NCBI GenBank assembly: GCA_023078555.1
Contig: CM041198.1
Span: forward strand, 460,856 to 524,855
DNA: 64,000 bases
DNA from: Ulva prolifera
Taxonomy: Eukaryota; Chlorophyta; Ulvophyceae; Ulvales; Ulvaceae
Reading direction: 5' to 3'
Numbering within the stretch: the first letter of the stretch is position 1; each line of letters starts with the position of its first letter. Of the stretch, positions 51,901 through 64,000 are shown piece by piece. The notes beneath the pieces were generated by a model. It was not told where the DNA came from. It ran no database searches and saw only the letters and a program-made list of their open reading frames with translations. The position numbers and the translations under genes are program-made.

Positions 51901-54900
51901 CCGTGACCACTAGCATACGTGACCACCTCGCTTAGCACAGGAGGAGGCCCTGTGAGTCGGTCGTCTGAGGGGGGTTTCCAGGTGGTCTTCGGTATATGTG
52001 GTCCCGTTGACTCAGAGTTGTCAATGTCCAATAGGATACGGCTCAATAAATTCAGATTTACTTTACGTTATCCCATGGTCATACACCACCCCCATTTGTT
52101 CCATATAAGACTGTGGCGAGTGCCTCGGTGGTCTGTCAAGTACATCTAGATCAAAGAAGCATGCCTGTCTTTTCTCATAGGTGCACATGACAAGATGGAC
52201 ATGGGACTCGCCAGCAACCTGTGACAAAAACATAGCTTGTACTTGCATTCACATTGGCATGGCCGCTGTAGATTGGTATGCTGTGGAGGGGATCATGAAC
52301 GCGTGCAAGGAGGGGCTGCGCACATGATGAACTGCGAAATAATGGAGTTGAGGTGGTCGTCGAGCAGCGGGCAGTGCGCCATGAGGCAGCCGGAGATGCG
52401 CACGGCGTGCGACCCGAGGGCGCCGTCGAGCACGACGCGCACGAGGCCGCACCCGACCTGCAGGCACCGCTCCAGCAGGCGGCTGTCCTGCCCCTCCGCC
52501 ACCTGCAGCTGCGCCTGCGCCGCCTCCTGCTCCATGTCTGCATCACCACCGCCCCGTCAGCACGGCTTCGGCATGATTGCCATGGGGGGCGATGTGTGCC
52601 ACAATGCCGCAGAGCGAGCTGAAATCAAGGTTGCAGCGGCCAACGCGACATGGCAGTGCCCGGCCGCGGGACACGCTGCCGGTGGGCCTGTCGAATGAAA
52701 TACACCGGGAACCCCAGAGCCGGCCTACGGTGCGGCTGCTGGCACAGGCACTGCAAGGAGCACAACACAAAGGGAAGCCGTGATGAGGAAATACAGTTCT
52801 TCTTGGATTCGTAGTACCATGACTGTTTCTGAACAAGGAACTGGACATTGGAGACAGCAAAGAACGAGAACATTGAGAGCGCCCGCTGTGGGGGGCCGGA
52901 CCTGCGATGCCGCCACTCTCTAGCCCCTCACGCAGCGAGTCGATCTCTTGGCAGCACTCGGCCTTGGCGTCGAGCAGCGCGTTGGCGCAACCCCACAGCG
53001 CGTCCGCGGTGTCGTCCGTGACGTCCACGGCCAGCGCCTCCAGCGCCGGCACGTCATCGGCCCGGCGCGCGTTGCACAACGCGATGACATCGATCAGCGT
53101 CACGCATGCCTCATACTGCAGCGTGGCGACGTCGGCCGCGCCCACAGTATCGCTGGCGGCTGCGCCGGGCACTGCCAGCAGCTCCAGCAGCTGTAGGCAC
53201 AGGCGTCCCTCAGCGGCCTGTCCGGGATTCAAGCTGGATGATAACACATGAGCCGCGGACATGATCAGCGCTCAGCACGGGCATGGCTCTCCTCCGCTCT
53301 CGGTGCTGTATCGCTGAATTTTCACTCATGCCCAAGCAGATACACCATCGCGCGGATCGCAGGACTGATTCACGAGACCACACAGCGAGCGGTGGTCACC
53401 AATACTGCAAGCCACTGGTGCATGACAGCCCCAATTGCGTTGACTAAATAAAATATGAATCACACCGCTTTCAATAAATGTTTGTTGTTGCTGTGGCCAA
53501 ACACCGTACAACAGCGGTTCGCACACACTCGAGGCTACGGGCAGCTTTCGCATGCGCTTTTACCTTTCGTTCAGGCAGATTTCGACAGCATATGCGCCTG
53601 TGCGGCCGTACAGGGGCACCCACACCTGCTCCATCAAGCTGCGGGCAGACGCAGCCACCTCAGCGATCTCCGTCTCCACGCCGACCTGGCTCATGCCAGC
53701 ATGCACGCCGCCGCGGCCCAGCATGCGGTGGACTCGCTGAACGTCCGCAATGCACAGGAACAGCAGCGCGTGCAGGGCCTCGGTGACGATCTGCGCCGGC
53801 AGGGGGCGGCCCGCGAGGCGCGCGGCGAGCACGTCGTGGAGGCTCGCGCGCACGCGGCCGTCCGCTGAGAGGTCGGCGTTCCACGCCTGCTGCATCGCAA
53901 GGCGGCCGACGCGGGCGACGGCGCCGCGCAGCGCGTACACGTACGCGACCCCGGCATCATCCGCGGCACTGGCCGAGCCGCCGTCGGCTAGCGCCGCAAC
54001 TCCCTTCTGCACGGGGGAACTAGAATCGTGGTGCAATGTCAAGAAGAACTGAATTGACTAGCTGGATCTGTATCGGACACCTCTGGGTCACAGTCACCCT
54101 GAGCGCCGCGTTGGGTGTATGAGGCCGGAGAGCTGTTGGCACATGTGTGCCATAGAGGGTGCCACCTGTGAGACACATGCAGCGGTCTAGCTCTGCACGG
54201 CCTAGATATGCTTCACTGCAGAGCACCACCGCTGAGGGACGATAGCGAGGGAGCAAGCAGAGAGTTCACGCAATGCTGTCACTGCAGTGCCTACGTGCGC
54301 CAGGTGGCCCACACCGCACTCATGGAGCGCAGCCGCAGAGCCGGGCTGCAGGCGCACCTTCATCGCAGCGTCTGTGACTGTGCTGAGCCCCTCCGCGCAC
54401 GCATCCAGCTGCTCCACCGCCTTGCTGCGCAGCACGGCCGCCGTCTGCGCCGCGGTCTCGCAGAGTTGCAGCTGCGGCAGCTGCGCGCAGTGCGCCAGCG
54501 CGGCGGCCGCGGCCGCGAGGGCGGCGCCGTCCTGCGACCGCTCAAACAGGCCGGCCACGTCGTCCAAGAGGTCCGCAAAGGCGGCGTGGTGGCTGTGCGC
54601 GACGTACACGGCGTAGTCGAGGTGGCGCAGGATGCCGAGCAGCTCCTTCACCTGCACGCCGCTGCGGGGCCGGGTCAGCAGGGCCGCGGGTACGTATGCA
54701 TTTAAAACGGACAGATGCCGGGTATGCCGCCGGTTCTCGGAAGCCGCTCGCAGCCCCACTCACTCATTCATGGCACCAGGCCGGGCGCGAGCTTGCACCA
54801 CAGCCCTGCCGTGGGTACGTATGTATGCATGCATGCGTCCACTGGGGTATTGACAGCTCTGCAGTCCGGGGTGATGCACGAGGCCACCACGCTCGAGGCG

Positions 54901-57900
54901 ATGATGCTCTGGGGCGTCGTTCACATCAGGCGGAACAGCGTGTACTTCCTAGGCGCAAACTGCAAATCGCTCTTCTGACCTGTAGAGAGCGCTGGCCAAC
55001 CCTTTGCTGCTCATCTGGCCAATAATGCAGGTGCGCCACATCATGCTGTGATTCCGCCGCGGACGCGCACCACATGCGGGTCGTTTGCGAAACTCCGCAG
55101 CAGCCCAGGCATCACGTCCATGAGCACCAGCGACACCTCCTGCCGCACATCGCCCCCCTCCTCCGCCTTCTGCCGGCCGCGGCGGCCGCGCCCCGCGCCA
55201 GCACCGTCTGCGCCACCCCCGCCCTCGGCATCGGCGGCCGCGTCGGCGGCATCGTGGCTTGCGACCTCGACCTCCACGCTCGCCGCCAGCAGCGCCGCGA
55301 GGTCTTGTAGGTGTACCCGCTCGAGGCCGTCGCGGGCATCTGCGCTGAGGCAGGCGGCGAGAACCTTCCAGTCGCGCAGCACCGGCAGCCTGCACACGCA
55401 CCCTGTGTTGCCTGCCACCAACAGCCATGGAGGCCCAATGACCGTGCCCCTTGCCGATCCTTGATCTATCGCCGCCTGTGTTGAGGCAACACGCAGGCAC
55501 ATTCGATTGTCTTGGAGAACAGGTCTGCGTGGTCGCAACAAGAGCAAGTACGCGCAGCACATTATTCACACAGCTACAAATGTGAGAATCAGCGAGAATG
55601 AAGCCGTGCTGTACACCATCCATTTGGTCCCTGCAACAGGCGGGATGCCGCAACAGGCCAGAGGGTCAAGAGGAACGGCCGCGCTGACGACGGACCGCTG
55701 TAACCTCACAGGCCGGCAGCATAGATCAATAAGCAGGGCGTTTTCAGAGCTGCAGGGCGCACTGTGGCTGCAGGTGCTGCACCAGCACCTTCATCGTCTG
55801 GTGGTCCAGCGGCTCATGCGCCACCTGCGGCACATCCCCCGCGACCAGCCGGAAAAAGTCCCGCAGCGCCGTCAGCAGCGCCAGCTGCTCGGCGTCCTCG
55901 CCGCCCCCTGCCGACGCATGGCCGCCGCTGCCGCTGCCACGACGGCGGCCGCCGCGCTTCTGAGCCTGCTGGCTCTCGCTGTGGATTTTGTCAGCTGTGG
56001 CCTGTAGCGCGGCGACCAGCAGGTCTGCCGCGCCGTGCACAACGGCCGCAGTCTGCTTGTCTGCTGCCGCGGTGTCGATGTGCAGCCACCTGCAGCCACC
56101 CCGCGACGCCCTCGCATACTCCTGAGGGGGATGTCATTCATGTGTTGTTGCCCTGCGGATTGTTCCGCGCAAGACACACATCCGCTCAGACCATATCAGA
56201 GCAGAGCTGCCCCTGGGAACAGGCACCGCGCATTGCACTCGGTGGCAACACGTCCACGCTGCCGAATCACAAAGCCATTCCTGAAAGAATGGGGCTACAC
56301 ACGCCCCGCACATGCCGCTGCTGCAGCCTCTACACCGGCACGACCGACTGCTGCACACGCGAAGGCTCACACTCATCCATAGCATGCATGATACCAAGGC
56401 AAGCCACGCCGGCCACGAGGGACACATCCACGGCGCAGTACCAAACAGCCGCGCGCGCGCGCGCGTACGCGGCAGCGTTTGGCATGGGGCGCACCGCATG
56501 ACGGGCAGCAGCTGCTGCAGGCTGACGAGGCCGTGCTGCAGCAGCAGGTGCAGCAGGTGCAGCGCGGCGAGGCAGACGGGGGCCTCCCGGTCGCTGCCGG
56601 TCTCGACGATGCGGCCACGAAAGTGCCCGAGGAAGGCCTCGAGCGCCAGCGCGTCCTCCTCGTCCTGCACCATCGCCGCCACCGCCTCGATCGCCGCCTT
56701 GCGCACCCCCGGGTCCTGCACCACTCGCCTTGGCTGTCACCTCACCAGAAGGGGGTTGTGAAGGCCTGATTTGTAGAATGTGTAGGTTTGGTGTGTGTGG
56801 CACCACGGCGCCATCACGGCGGAGTGCGGATGCAGCGCAGCACTCTGGGAGTTTCTGGCGGCAGCTCTGCGAGTCTCTGGCGGCGTGTGGTGTTGAACAC
56901 ACAGCTGATGCAGCTAGCAAGGACGATGGCGTGCCAGGTGACTGTGTGAACGACAATCTGAACTGGCGGCCGCAGCCTGTGCCTGAAAGCTTCGTCGCAT
57001 GCATGTGTGCCAGGGCGCCAGTGTCGTGCGCTGCTCATCCCATGAAACACATCAACAGCAGATCAGATCTGAAAACAGACCAACGCCGAAAAGCTGAGGC
57101 AAGCTCGATGCACAGTGCACTGACGTATTCTGTCGCAATCAGCCATCGTGGAGTGCCAACAAACACCTCGCCAGCATGCTCACGCCACACAGGCATGCAA
57201 GAGACGCAGACAGGTGTGACCACGACGACCGGCTGGCCGCAGCACTCACCTTGTCAGACATCCCCCATGCAATATACTTCAGGTACGCGTCCTTCATGAA
57301 CAGCGACGGGTACATCACCGTCCACTCCCCGACCGCCACGACCACATCCAGCCGCACCGCCGCCATGACGTCGCGGCAGCGCGTCACCACGGTGCAGTCA
57401 AACAGCGCGCACAGCCGCTTCGTGGCTGCGGAGATCGCGTCGTGCTCGCGGTCGCGCTCCCGCCGCAGCGACGCCGTCTTCGGGTCACCCTGCGACTGCG
57501 AGCGCGTGGACTTGCCGGGGGTGCCGGCGGAGGCGTCGCTCGCGCGGCCGCGGCTGCGCGCGCGCTCTGCCGCCTTCAGCTGCCGCTCGAGCATGCTGCG
57601 GCGCTCCTCAGCACGGAGCACGAGCTCGATGATGGCGGTCATGATGCTCAAGCCGGTCGTGACGGCGGCGTAGCGCGTGCACCACACCAGCGACCTGCGG
57701 CCCCCCGGTCTGTGAGATCTGGTCAGGCAGTATAGATGGCACGCAGGCGACGAGTCGGCGTGTGCGTGAGAGCTGAGCATTCGGGGCGGCCACGGGAGAA
57801 CACATGTGTGGAGGCAGGCTGAGACCATGTTGAAGGGAGGGTCTGTGTGGACCGGCATCTGCATGACCTGGATGGCTGTGTATGCTTCCCGGACCTTCGT

Positions 57901-59994
57901 GCATCTCCTGGATTATCAGGCGCGATATCCTGGACCCCAGGCTTGAGCGTCCGGGTTCAATTTGGTCCCGCCATTCCGGCACAGCGTTGCTCGTGATAGG
58001 ATGAGATGGCGGAGCAGCCTGTAATGGGCCAGAGAGCACATCTCCGCTGCTGCATTTGGACATGTGCAGTGAATGCGCTGGCAGTGAGGCGGATGGGCGA
58101 GGGTGTCGCACTGGGAGAGCATGAAGGAGAGGTCGAGCACAGGCTCAAACAGCTCCAGGGCATCGACGCCCTGGTCGTGCGCTGTCTGCCCGAGCATCAG
58201 CCAGAACTGCTCAGCCTTCTTGCGCGCGCGCATGCGATCGGTGGGGGGCCGGGGCTTGCCGCTGCGGCCGGTGAGCTTGAAGTGGTCAATGCCTCCTGCC
58301 TGCACGCACGGCTGCCACTGCCCTCTAGATTGCCAGTGTTGTTGATGGCAATGTGTTGTAGTATGGTGCTGTGCCATACAATGGTCTGAGCTTTTGTAAT
58401 CTGCTTGCTGCCCTCTAGATTGAGCCCGGGCTTGCAGCACACGGCAGCCAGATACAGCATCACAATTGCTGTCATCAAGGGCAGGTCGGAGGGGGTGATC
58501 TGGGGGAGCCCAAGGCACTTCTCGATGGGCGGCCACCTAGCTGGCTCGTTCCTTACCACTTAACAACAAATGCAGCATTCAAGCCTCTCAAGGTTGCTGT
58601 TCGTGCGTATGAACCAGTGCAAGCGGGGACAGCAAGAGGGCACAGGGCGTGGCGTGGGGGGAGGAAGAAGGCTTCTACTTCCGCGAGGGCCCAAGGGGAC
58701 CAATTGTGGCATGAACCATTGTGCACATGTGACCTCATAGAATGGGCACAGGCCATTGCATGGCAGGAAGCCAGAGCAGGCCACACATGTGGCAACACGG
58801 GCGTGCATTTCAGGAGCAAAGGTTGTTGTGTTAGCTTGGCAGAGACATGCAGCACAGAGGGCGGACGCACGTCGATGCTTGCCATTGCAGCTGCGGCCAG
58901 CTCCTCAACGGTCTGGCTCGGGTAGTCGTCCACGGTCCAAGTATCATCAGTGGGTCGCCCAGCATACTGCAGGGACAAACGGACATGATTCTTGTCAAAG
59001 ACGTCCGGCTACTGTTGAAGCGAGCACGCAGGTGGTGCTCAAGTGTTTGATGACTTCTGCAGTTACTGTGACGACACACTCGCACCATTGCATCAGCCTG
59101 ACCTCACTGGGACACTGCGCTGAAGTCTGGATGACCGGGTCACAAGCTGAGTGAGCGGGCGAGGAATCTCACAACGTACTGGAGGTGCCTGCCCATTGCA
59201 TCACTTCCTGGGACGACACGGCATCGGGCACAGAGTTTGAGCTGATGCATGCTGCAAACGATGGACTAGTGCTGCCCAGGTGCCGTGGTATTGTGTATTG
59301 CAAACCGGACCACAGGCACACAGTGGCGACTGCGAGCCACAACGCAGTGAGTCCAGGAATGCATAGCTGATGACCACCGGGGCAGTACAGTACCTGAGCG
59401 ACTAGGTTGAGAAGGATCACAACCGCTGACTGGGCCTCTGTGGTGTTGTCCAGATGCGATGTGAGGATATCCTGCACGTACGAGGCGCAGGTGTCACTCC
59501 GGTCTCCTGGACAAGGCCATGCCCTCTGAGAATACATGTTGCAATGGCTGTTGGAATAGCGAGCACCTTCACGAAGCGTTTGCAGTCCTTCTCAACTCTA
59601 CCTGCAAGCACCTCACTCGCTGACAGCAACGGAGACTGAGTTCTCATGCACCAGCCTCAGTGGGGAGAGAATCCACATGAACTTGAAACATGCGCAATTT
59701 GAACTTGAAACGCGCGCAACACACCGATAAGATCGTCTATTGCAACTGCGATGACGGGCTGCGGATCGACGTCACTGGCTTTGGCTTGCTGCCCAGCCTG
59801 AGGTTTGCGCTTGCGAGGCTGGCGTTTGGGTGCGGGAGCCTGCACGAAATGGCAAGTTTAGATCAGGACATCCTGCAGAATACCTGCAGATGCATTGATT
59901 TGGGTAATGTAGGCGTCACACCCGTCCTGTCTTGCCTTTCTTTGTCTCAGGATCTTGGAGCACAAAGTCCTCGGCATCCTCAGAGTCTGAAGAA
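48945..59994 (-). CDS. SCC3: cohesin subunit SCC3/STAG (SA)
   Basis: An 11-kb gene with roughly 16 or more exons. SCC3 binds the RAD21/SCC1 kleisin and DNA and is needed for sister-chromatid cohesion. N-terminal exons: SSDSEDAEDFVLQDPE (59994-59922), a basic linker KRQPRKRKPQ (from 59839), KDCKRFVKVLAIPTAIATC (from 59635), SHLDNTTEAQSAVVILLNLV, DDTWTVDDYPSQTVEELAA and ARKKAEQFWLML. The most diagnostic exon, 57694-57250, reads SLVWCTRYAAVTTGL and later VVTRCRDVMAAVRLDVVVAV, FMKDAYLKYIAWGMSDK, equivalent to the STAG RYRD...SYLKYVGW region. Next comes 56715-56495 (GHFRGRIVETGSDRE), then HEAT-like exons to 50.9 kb. Two Gly/Arg/Ala-rich loops interrupt the helices (QAQKRGGRRRGSGSGG; GRGRRGRQKAEEGG). 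The last exon, 49880-48945, is an acidic disordered tail. The first exon with the start ATG lies upstream of 59994 and is unresolved, as are some joins between 59.5 and 58.2 kb. Confidence 0.85.
58318..58422. repeat. 15-bp direct repeat flanking 75 bp inside an SCC3 intron
   Basis: CTGCCCTCTAGATTG at 58318-58332 and again at 58408-58422. It could be a target-site duplication around a very small insertion, or a tandem slippage product. Confidence 0.7.
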
Positions 59995-60816
59995 CTGCAA
60001 AGAAAATAGTGTTGCAAGAACTCGTTCAATTTCAACGTTGCAATTGTTTGATACAGTCGCTCGTGAGCGCCGGCTTTGTGTGATGATTCTGCCGTTGGAC
60101 AAGCTCTCAAGCACATTCGATCGAACACGCTGCCGTTGTGTAGGGACACACAGGCAAGGAGGTGTGACGCTACAACGCAGATCCATCTGTTTATCAAGGC
60201 CTAGAGCCGCACTCTGTAGACTGATCTCTCAGTGCACCTTCAGGCTTCTGCTGTGAGCGCCCACTCCGTCGTACCTGCGATGCGCTCGTCATGGACGTCG
60301 ATCGCTACGTATTCAAGCACTCAAGCTATGAAACCAACAGCTATCTGCTGTCAATGATTATCTTTGCTCGTTAATCGCAGAACAGCCCAAATATTTGAAG
60401 CTAAATTGGCTCCGGGACACTGTGGCGCTAAACATATACATTTGCGCGCGTAGATTGGCGTAACACCCCGGGACATTGGCAGAAGCCTAGTGATGGACTG
60501 TTCCGACATTGTGTGTACATACGGGGACGCTGATTTTGAATGCATCATGCTGTGGCTTGGGTGACCAATGACGAGAGCAAGTGACCATCCTCAATCGCAG
60601 TTCGCTGCCATGCCCTGTTTCTTGAAGCCGGGACAGCCCCGTAATTTCTTACGGGTGTGCTTTCGAGTACTTGGCATCACTCTCGGCGAGTTCATGTCAC
60701 CGCTTTGCAACCTGTATGTGTGCGCGATGATCACAACTGTTGCGCATTCGCTTCGTAGGCATAAAACTTACCCCGAGGCTAGCATGCCCTGTTCAGCTCC
60801 TTAGATCTTCTGCAAT
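59995..60816. other. divergent spacer between SCC3 and Cu-ATPase genes
   Basis: Should contain the SCC3 first exon and both promoters. No exon could be joined in phase to 59994. On the plus strand a 78-codon frame at 60568-60804 is unsupported. Confidence 0.4.
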
Positions 60817-63800
60817 ATGCGCCCTGACTATCTCCCAGTGAGCACGACTGCCGACGGGCATGCCAGCAGCATGGCAACAGAGGTGGTGAGCACTCCTGGT
60901 GTTATTCTCGTGCCTGCAAAGTGGAGCCACACTCTCAGTAACGCTTTACACTTTACTCATGTTTGCGTGTACACCTGGTGTCAAGATGCGCTTGTCCTCC
61001 ATCGAAATCTGCCTTCCCGTTGAAGTGTGAACACTCCGACGAGGGATCATCACATAACGTCGTGGGCCGCGCGCATCCTCTCTTACAGCTGAATTTTGCA
61101 GCTGTCCGTGAGAGGGATGCATTGCGGATCATGCAGCTCCGCTGTGCAACGCGCGCTGGAGGGCTTGCGAGGCGTCGACAGCGCAGCGGTCAATCTGCTT
61201 TCAGAGTCCGCCAGTATTCGCTACGACGCATCAGATATCGACGTTTTAGCACTGATTCGGACAGTGGAGGACTGCGGCTTTGAGGCTGAGGTGCGCTCCA
61301 GCCCCACTTCCTGATGTGAGTCACTTGCGTTGATGACAGTGAGGAAAGGCACGCAGCGCTCGATCTGATGCACCATGCAGTCTATATTGGCATGTAGAGT
61401 GCGTTGCGGTCTTGCATGCATTCACGGCAGGTGCAGTGATGGACACTTCATCGTCGCGAACTGTCCCAGTGTATCTGCTGCGGGGCTTACCCCCAGCTTG
61501 CTCATTACCACCGCTACGCGACTGAACAGCAGCTGCAACGCATCGTACAGGCTGGGCCTACGTTGTCTCATACAAGTGGAGTCTACTCAGGTCTGACCAG
61601 ACTTCTTTTAGAGAATGCCATAAACGCCCTTCCCTACATGCCTTTCCCCGCTGCAGGCCGAAACCAAGCCAGCCACCATGAACACCGTCACGATCGACGT
61701 CGACGGCATGCACTGCGCCTCCTGCTCCTCCGCCATCGAGCGGGCCCTCGCCGCCGAGCCCGGCGTCGCGTCCGCCACCGTCAACCTCCTCCAGAACTGT
61801 GCCGCCGTCGAGTACGACCCCTCCACCACCTCCCCTGCAGCCCTCGCCGCAGCCATCGAGACCTGTGGCTTCGGCGCGCAGCCCCGCGCCCCGACCACCT
61901 CAGCCGCCACATCCGCCATCGTCAACCTCGATGTTGGCGGCATGACCTGCGGCGCGTGCTCCAGCGCCGTTGAGGCGGCACTCTCAGCCACTCCCGGAGT
62001 CCTCGCGGCCGACGTCAACGTCCTCACACACACCGCCCACGTCACCTACTCCCCGGCCACCACCGGCCCCCGCGCCATCATCGCCGCCGTCGAACGCACC
62101 GGCTTCACCGCAGCACTCTCAGCCTCTGGGGGCGCCTCCGGCGCCGGCGCGTCCTCCGCAAACTCCCGCGCCGTGGACGAGGCAGCGTCCGCGCTTCTCG
62201 TTGCCCTCGTGTTTTCGCTCCCGGTCGTTGCGATCGGGAAGATCGCGCCGCTCTTCCCGGGCCTCGCGGCGGCACTGCGGGCGCCGCTGCTCGGGTTCCC
62301 TGTCGGCGCCGTGCTACAGCTCGCGTTTGCAACGCCGGTGCTGTTCGTGGTCGGCGCGCGCTTCCACACGGGCGCGTGGGCGGCGCTGAAGCGGCGGTCG
62401 GCCAACATGGACGTGCTCGTGTCCCTGGGCACCAACGTCTCGTACTTCTACGGCGTCGCCTCGCTGCTGCAGTACTTCTTCATTGCCAGCGTGACCGAGG
62501 GTGCGCATCCAACCACGCACCACGTCCGTGGTACTCACTGCTCTGCTGAGGAGCCACATCACCTAACGGACACAAGGCAACGATATTGCGCTCGCCATCG
62601 TGGCTCTTGACATACAGCATTGCGAGGTGACCATCATCCAGGGCTGGTGGTCGGCTTGCAGCCCTCTCAGAGTTTTCCCAACAGCACGTTGTTGCGAGGT
62701 TGGTTCCAGTGCGTGCATGCATTGATCCGGTTGCGTTGTGCTGCGCGGCGCTGGTGCGGATGAATCGGGGTGTGCTTGCCTGCCAGTTGTCAGCTCATCG
62801 ATGTCCACCATTGCAGCAGCAACAGCCAGCTGCACACCACCGCCGCCAACGCCCTGTGCTGGTACCGCGCAGTGCACACGGACCTGTTTGAGAGCGCCGC
62901 GATGCTGACGACGTTCATCCTGCTCGGCAAGTGGCTGGAGGCGCGCGCCAAGCGCCACACGTGCAGCGTGCTGACGCAGCTCATGGAGATGGCCCCGGAC
63001 ACCGCATGCATTGTGACGCTGGCGGAGGGCGGCACCGTCGTCGCGGAGCAGACGGTGGATGCGCGGCTCGTGGAGCAGGGTGACGTGCTGCGCGTGCTGC
63101 CGGGCCAGAAGGTTCCGGCAGATGGAGAGATCATCGAGGTGCGGCCCGCCCCCCACCTGCAGCCACTGCTGCCGCAGCCTTCGCTCGCATAGTCATGCAT
63201 AATCAGCATGCACGCTGTTGCGCATTTTGACCGGCCACATACTCGCGCTAGCCTCAGCAGTGGTCGTTCAACGAGCGCATCGGCGATGTATGATCCTCGA
63301 TGACTTGCGCGGGGCGAGGGAGACTGCGTGGTCGGCGTACAGTGTGCTGTCTGTGCTTCCTGCTTGCACGCTCAATGCGCACCTGTCATCGTCAGTTCCG
63401 ACGAGTGAATTGCTCGCCGAGACAGCCCTGTTGGATGGATCGATCGAGACGGCTTCATGCCGCCATGGGCTACGGCTTCAGGCCATGGTGGTTGCGACAG
63501 CCCACTACACCCTGCTGCACGTGTTGGTCTCTGGCCAAAGCCCACCGTGATTTGAGCGCTCAGGTCGAGCGAGGTGCCGCGTCACGCCCCCCTCATGCAT
63601 GCGGTCGCCACGTGCAGGGGGAGTCGCACTTCGATGAGAGCGTGCTGACGGGCGAAAGCGCGCCAGTGGCCAAGGCCGTCGGCGGCACGGCCGTCGGAGG
63701 GACGCTCAACGTCGGCAACGCCGTCCTGGTGCGCGCGACCCGCGTCGGCTCCGAGACCGTTCTACACTCCATCGCCCGCCTCGTCGCCAACGCGCAGCTG

Positions 63801-64000
63801 GCCAAGGCGCCGGTGCAGGCGTTCGCGGACCGCATGTCGGCGGTGTTCGTGCCGACGGTGGTCGCGCTCGCGACGCTGACGGCGCTGGTGTGGTGGCTGG
63901 CAGGTGGGCACGAGTGGTATGACCGGGGGATCTCGGTGCTGTGCATTGCGTGCCCGTGCGCGCTCGGCCTCGCGACGCCGACGGCGGTCATGGTCGGCAC
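60817..64000 (+). CDS. Cu(+)-exporting P1B-type ATPase (RAN1/HMA7/ATP7-like), 3' part beyond the window
   Basis: Exons 60817-60885, 61102-61290, 61657-62500, 62873-63138 and 63618-64000 (cut by the window end) give about 583 residues in frame. It pumps Cu(I) across membranes using ATP; RAN1/ATP7-type members load cuproproteins in the secretory pathway. Three N-terminal metal-binding domains are visible: GMHCGSC (about residues 28-34), GMHCASC (103-109) and GMTCGAC. Then come transmembrane helices, KRRSANMDVLVSLGTN, FILLGKWLEARAKR, the actuator motif DESVLTGESAPVAK, and the copper-site helix with CPCALGLATPTAVMVGT at the end. The DKTGT phosphorylation motif must lie beyond 64000. No clear plastid transit peptide, which argues against PAA1/PAA2. 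Exon 1 (MRPDYLPVSTTADG to TEV) is inferred from an in-phase GTGAGC donor. Exons 3-5 are strongly G/C-rich. Confidence 0.93.

Overview
The window reads as nuclear DNA of a green alga (Chlorophyta; a trebouxiophyte-like gene style is my guess, and the species cannot be named). The evidence is intron-dense genes with short exons, plant-type plastid enzymes (PDH E1-alpha, IspH/HDR, a FAD5-like desaturase), TGTAA motifs about 130-330 nt after several stop codons (the classical chlorophyte polyadenylation signal), long CA and CT microsatellites, and no operons, ribosome-binding sites, tRNA, rRNA or CRISPR.

Layout, left to right: 1-3650 has no supported gene. TMEM115-like Golgi protein (-, 3651-5749). 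Plastid pyruvate dehydrogenase E1-alpha (+, 7596-9739). A gene-poor stretch with a perfect 30-bp palindrome (11363-11392). HIR/SPFH membrane scaffold protein (+, 13639-16669) with two apparently non-canonical splice donors. IspH/HDR of the plastid MEP pathway (-, 18032-20608). Mitochondrial methylcrotonoyl-CoA carboxylase beta subunit (-, 21656-26046). A tiny unrecognised gene (-, 26087-26668) wedged between it and the divergent ALG6 glucosyltransferase (+, 26754-30573). A large helical-repeat protein resembling FIRRM/FLIP (-, about 32368-36371, perhaps to 31561). A poorly understood block, 36.4-44.0 kb, with unrecognised minus-strand exons and three head-to-tail 3' fragments of one non-LTR retrotransposon (39919-41106). 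FAD5-like desaturase (+, about 44072-45625). A hypothetical gene (-, about 46.7-47.8 kb). The cohesin subunit SCC3/STAG (-, 48945 to about 60.0 kb). A Cu(+)-transporting P1B-ATPase (+, 60817 to beyond the window end).

Exon joins were worked out by hand from reading-frame phase, AG acceptors (nearly all GCAG) and alignment to remembered family patterns. For TMEM115, PDHA, HIR, IspH, MCCB and ALG6 the joined exon lengths sum to a multiple of three and give family-typical protein sizes. The genes are unrelated in function: plastid carbon and lipid supply (PDHA, FAD5), isoprenoids (IspH), leucine catabolism (MCCB), ER glycosylation (ALG6), membrane and Golgi organisation (HIR, TMEM115), chromosome cohesion and recombination (SCC3, FIRRM-like) and copper homeostasis.

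The most striking window-wide property is a compositional polarity. In every recognised gene on both strands, the 5' exons use mixed third positions while the 3' exons are almost purely G/C at third positions, the reverse of the well-known grass gradient.
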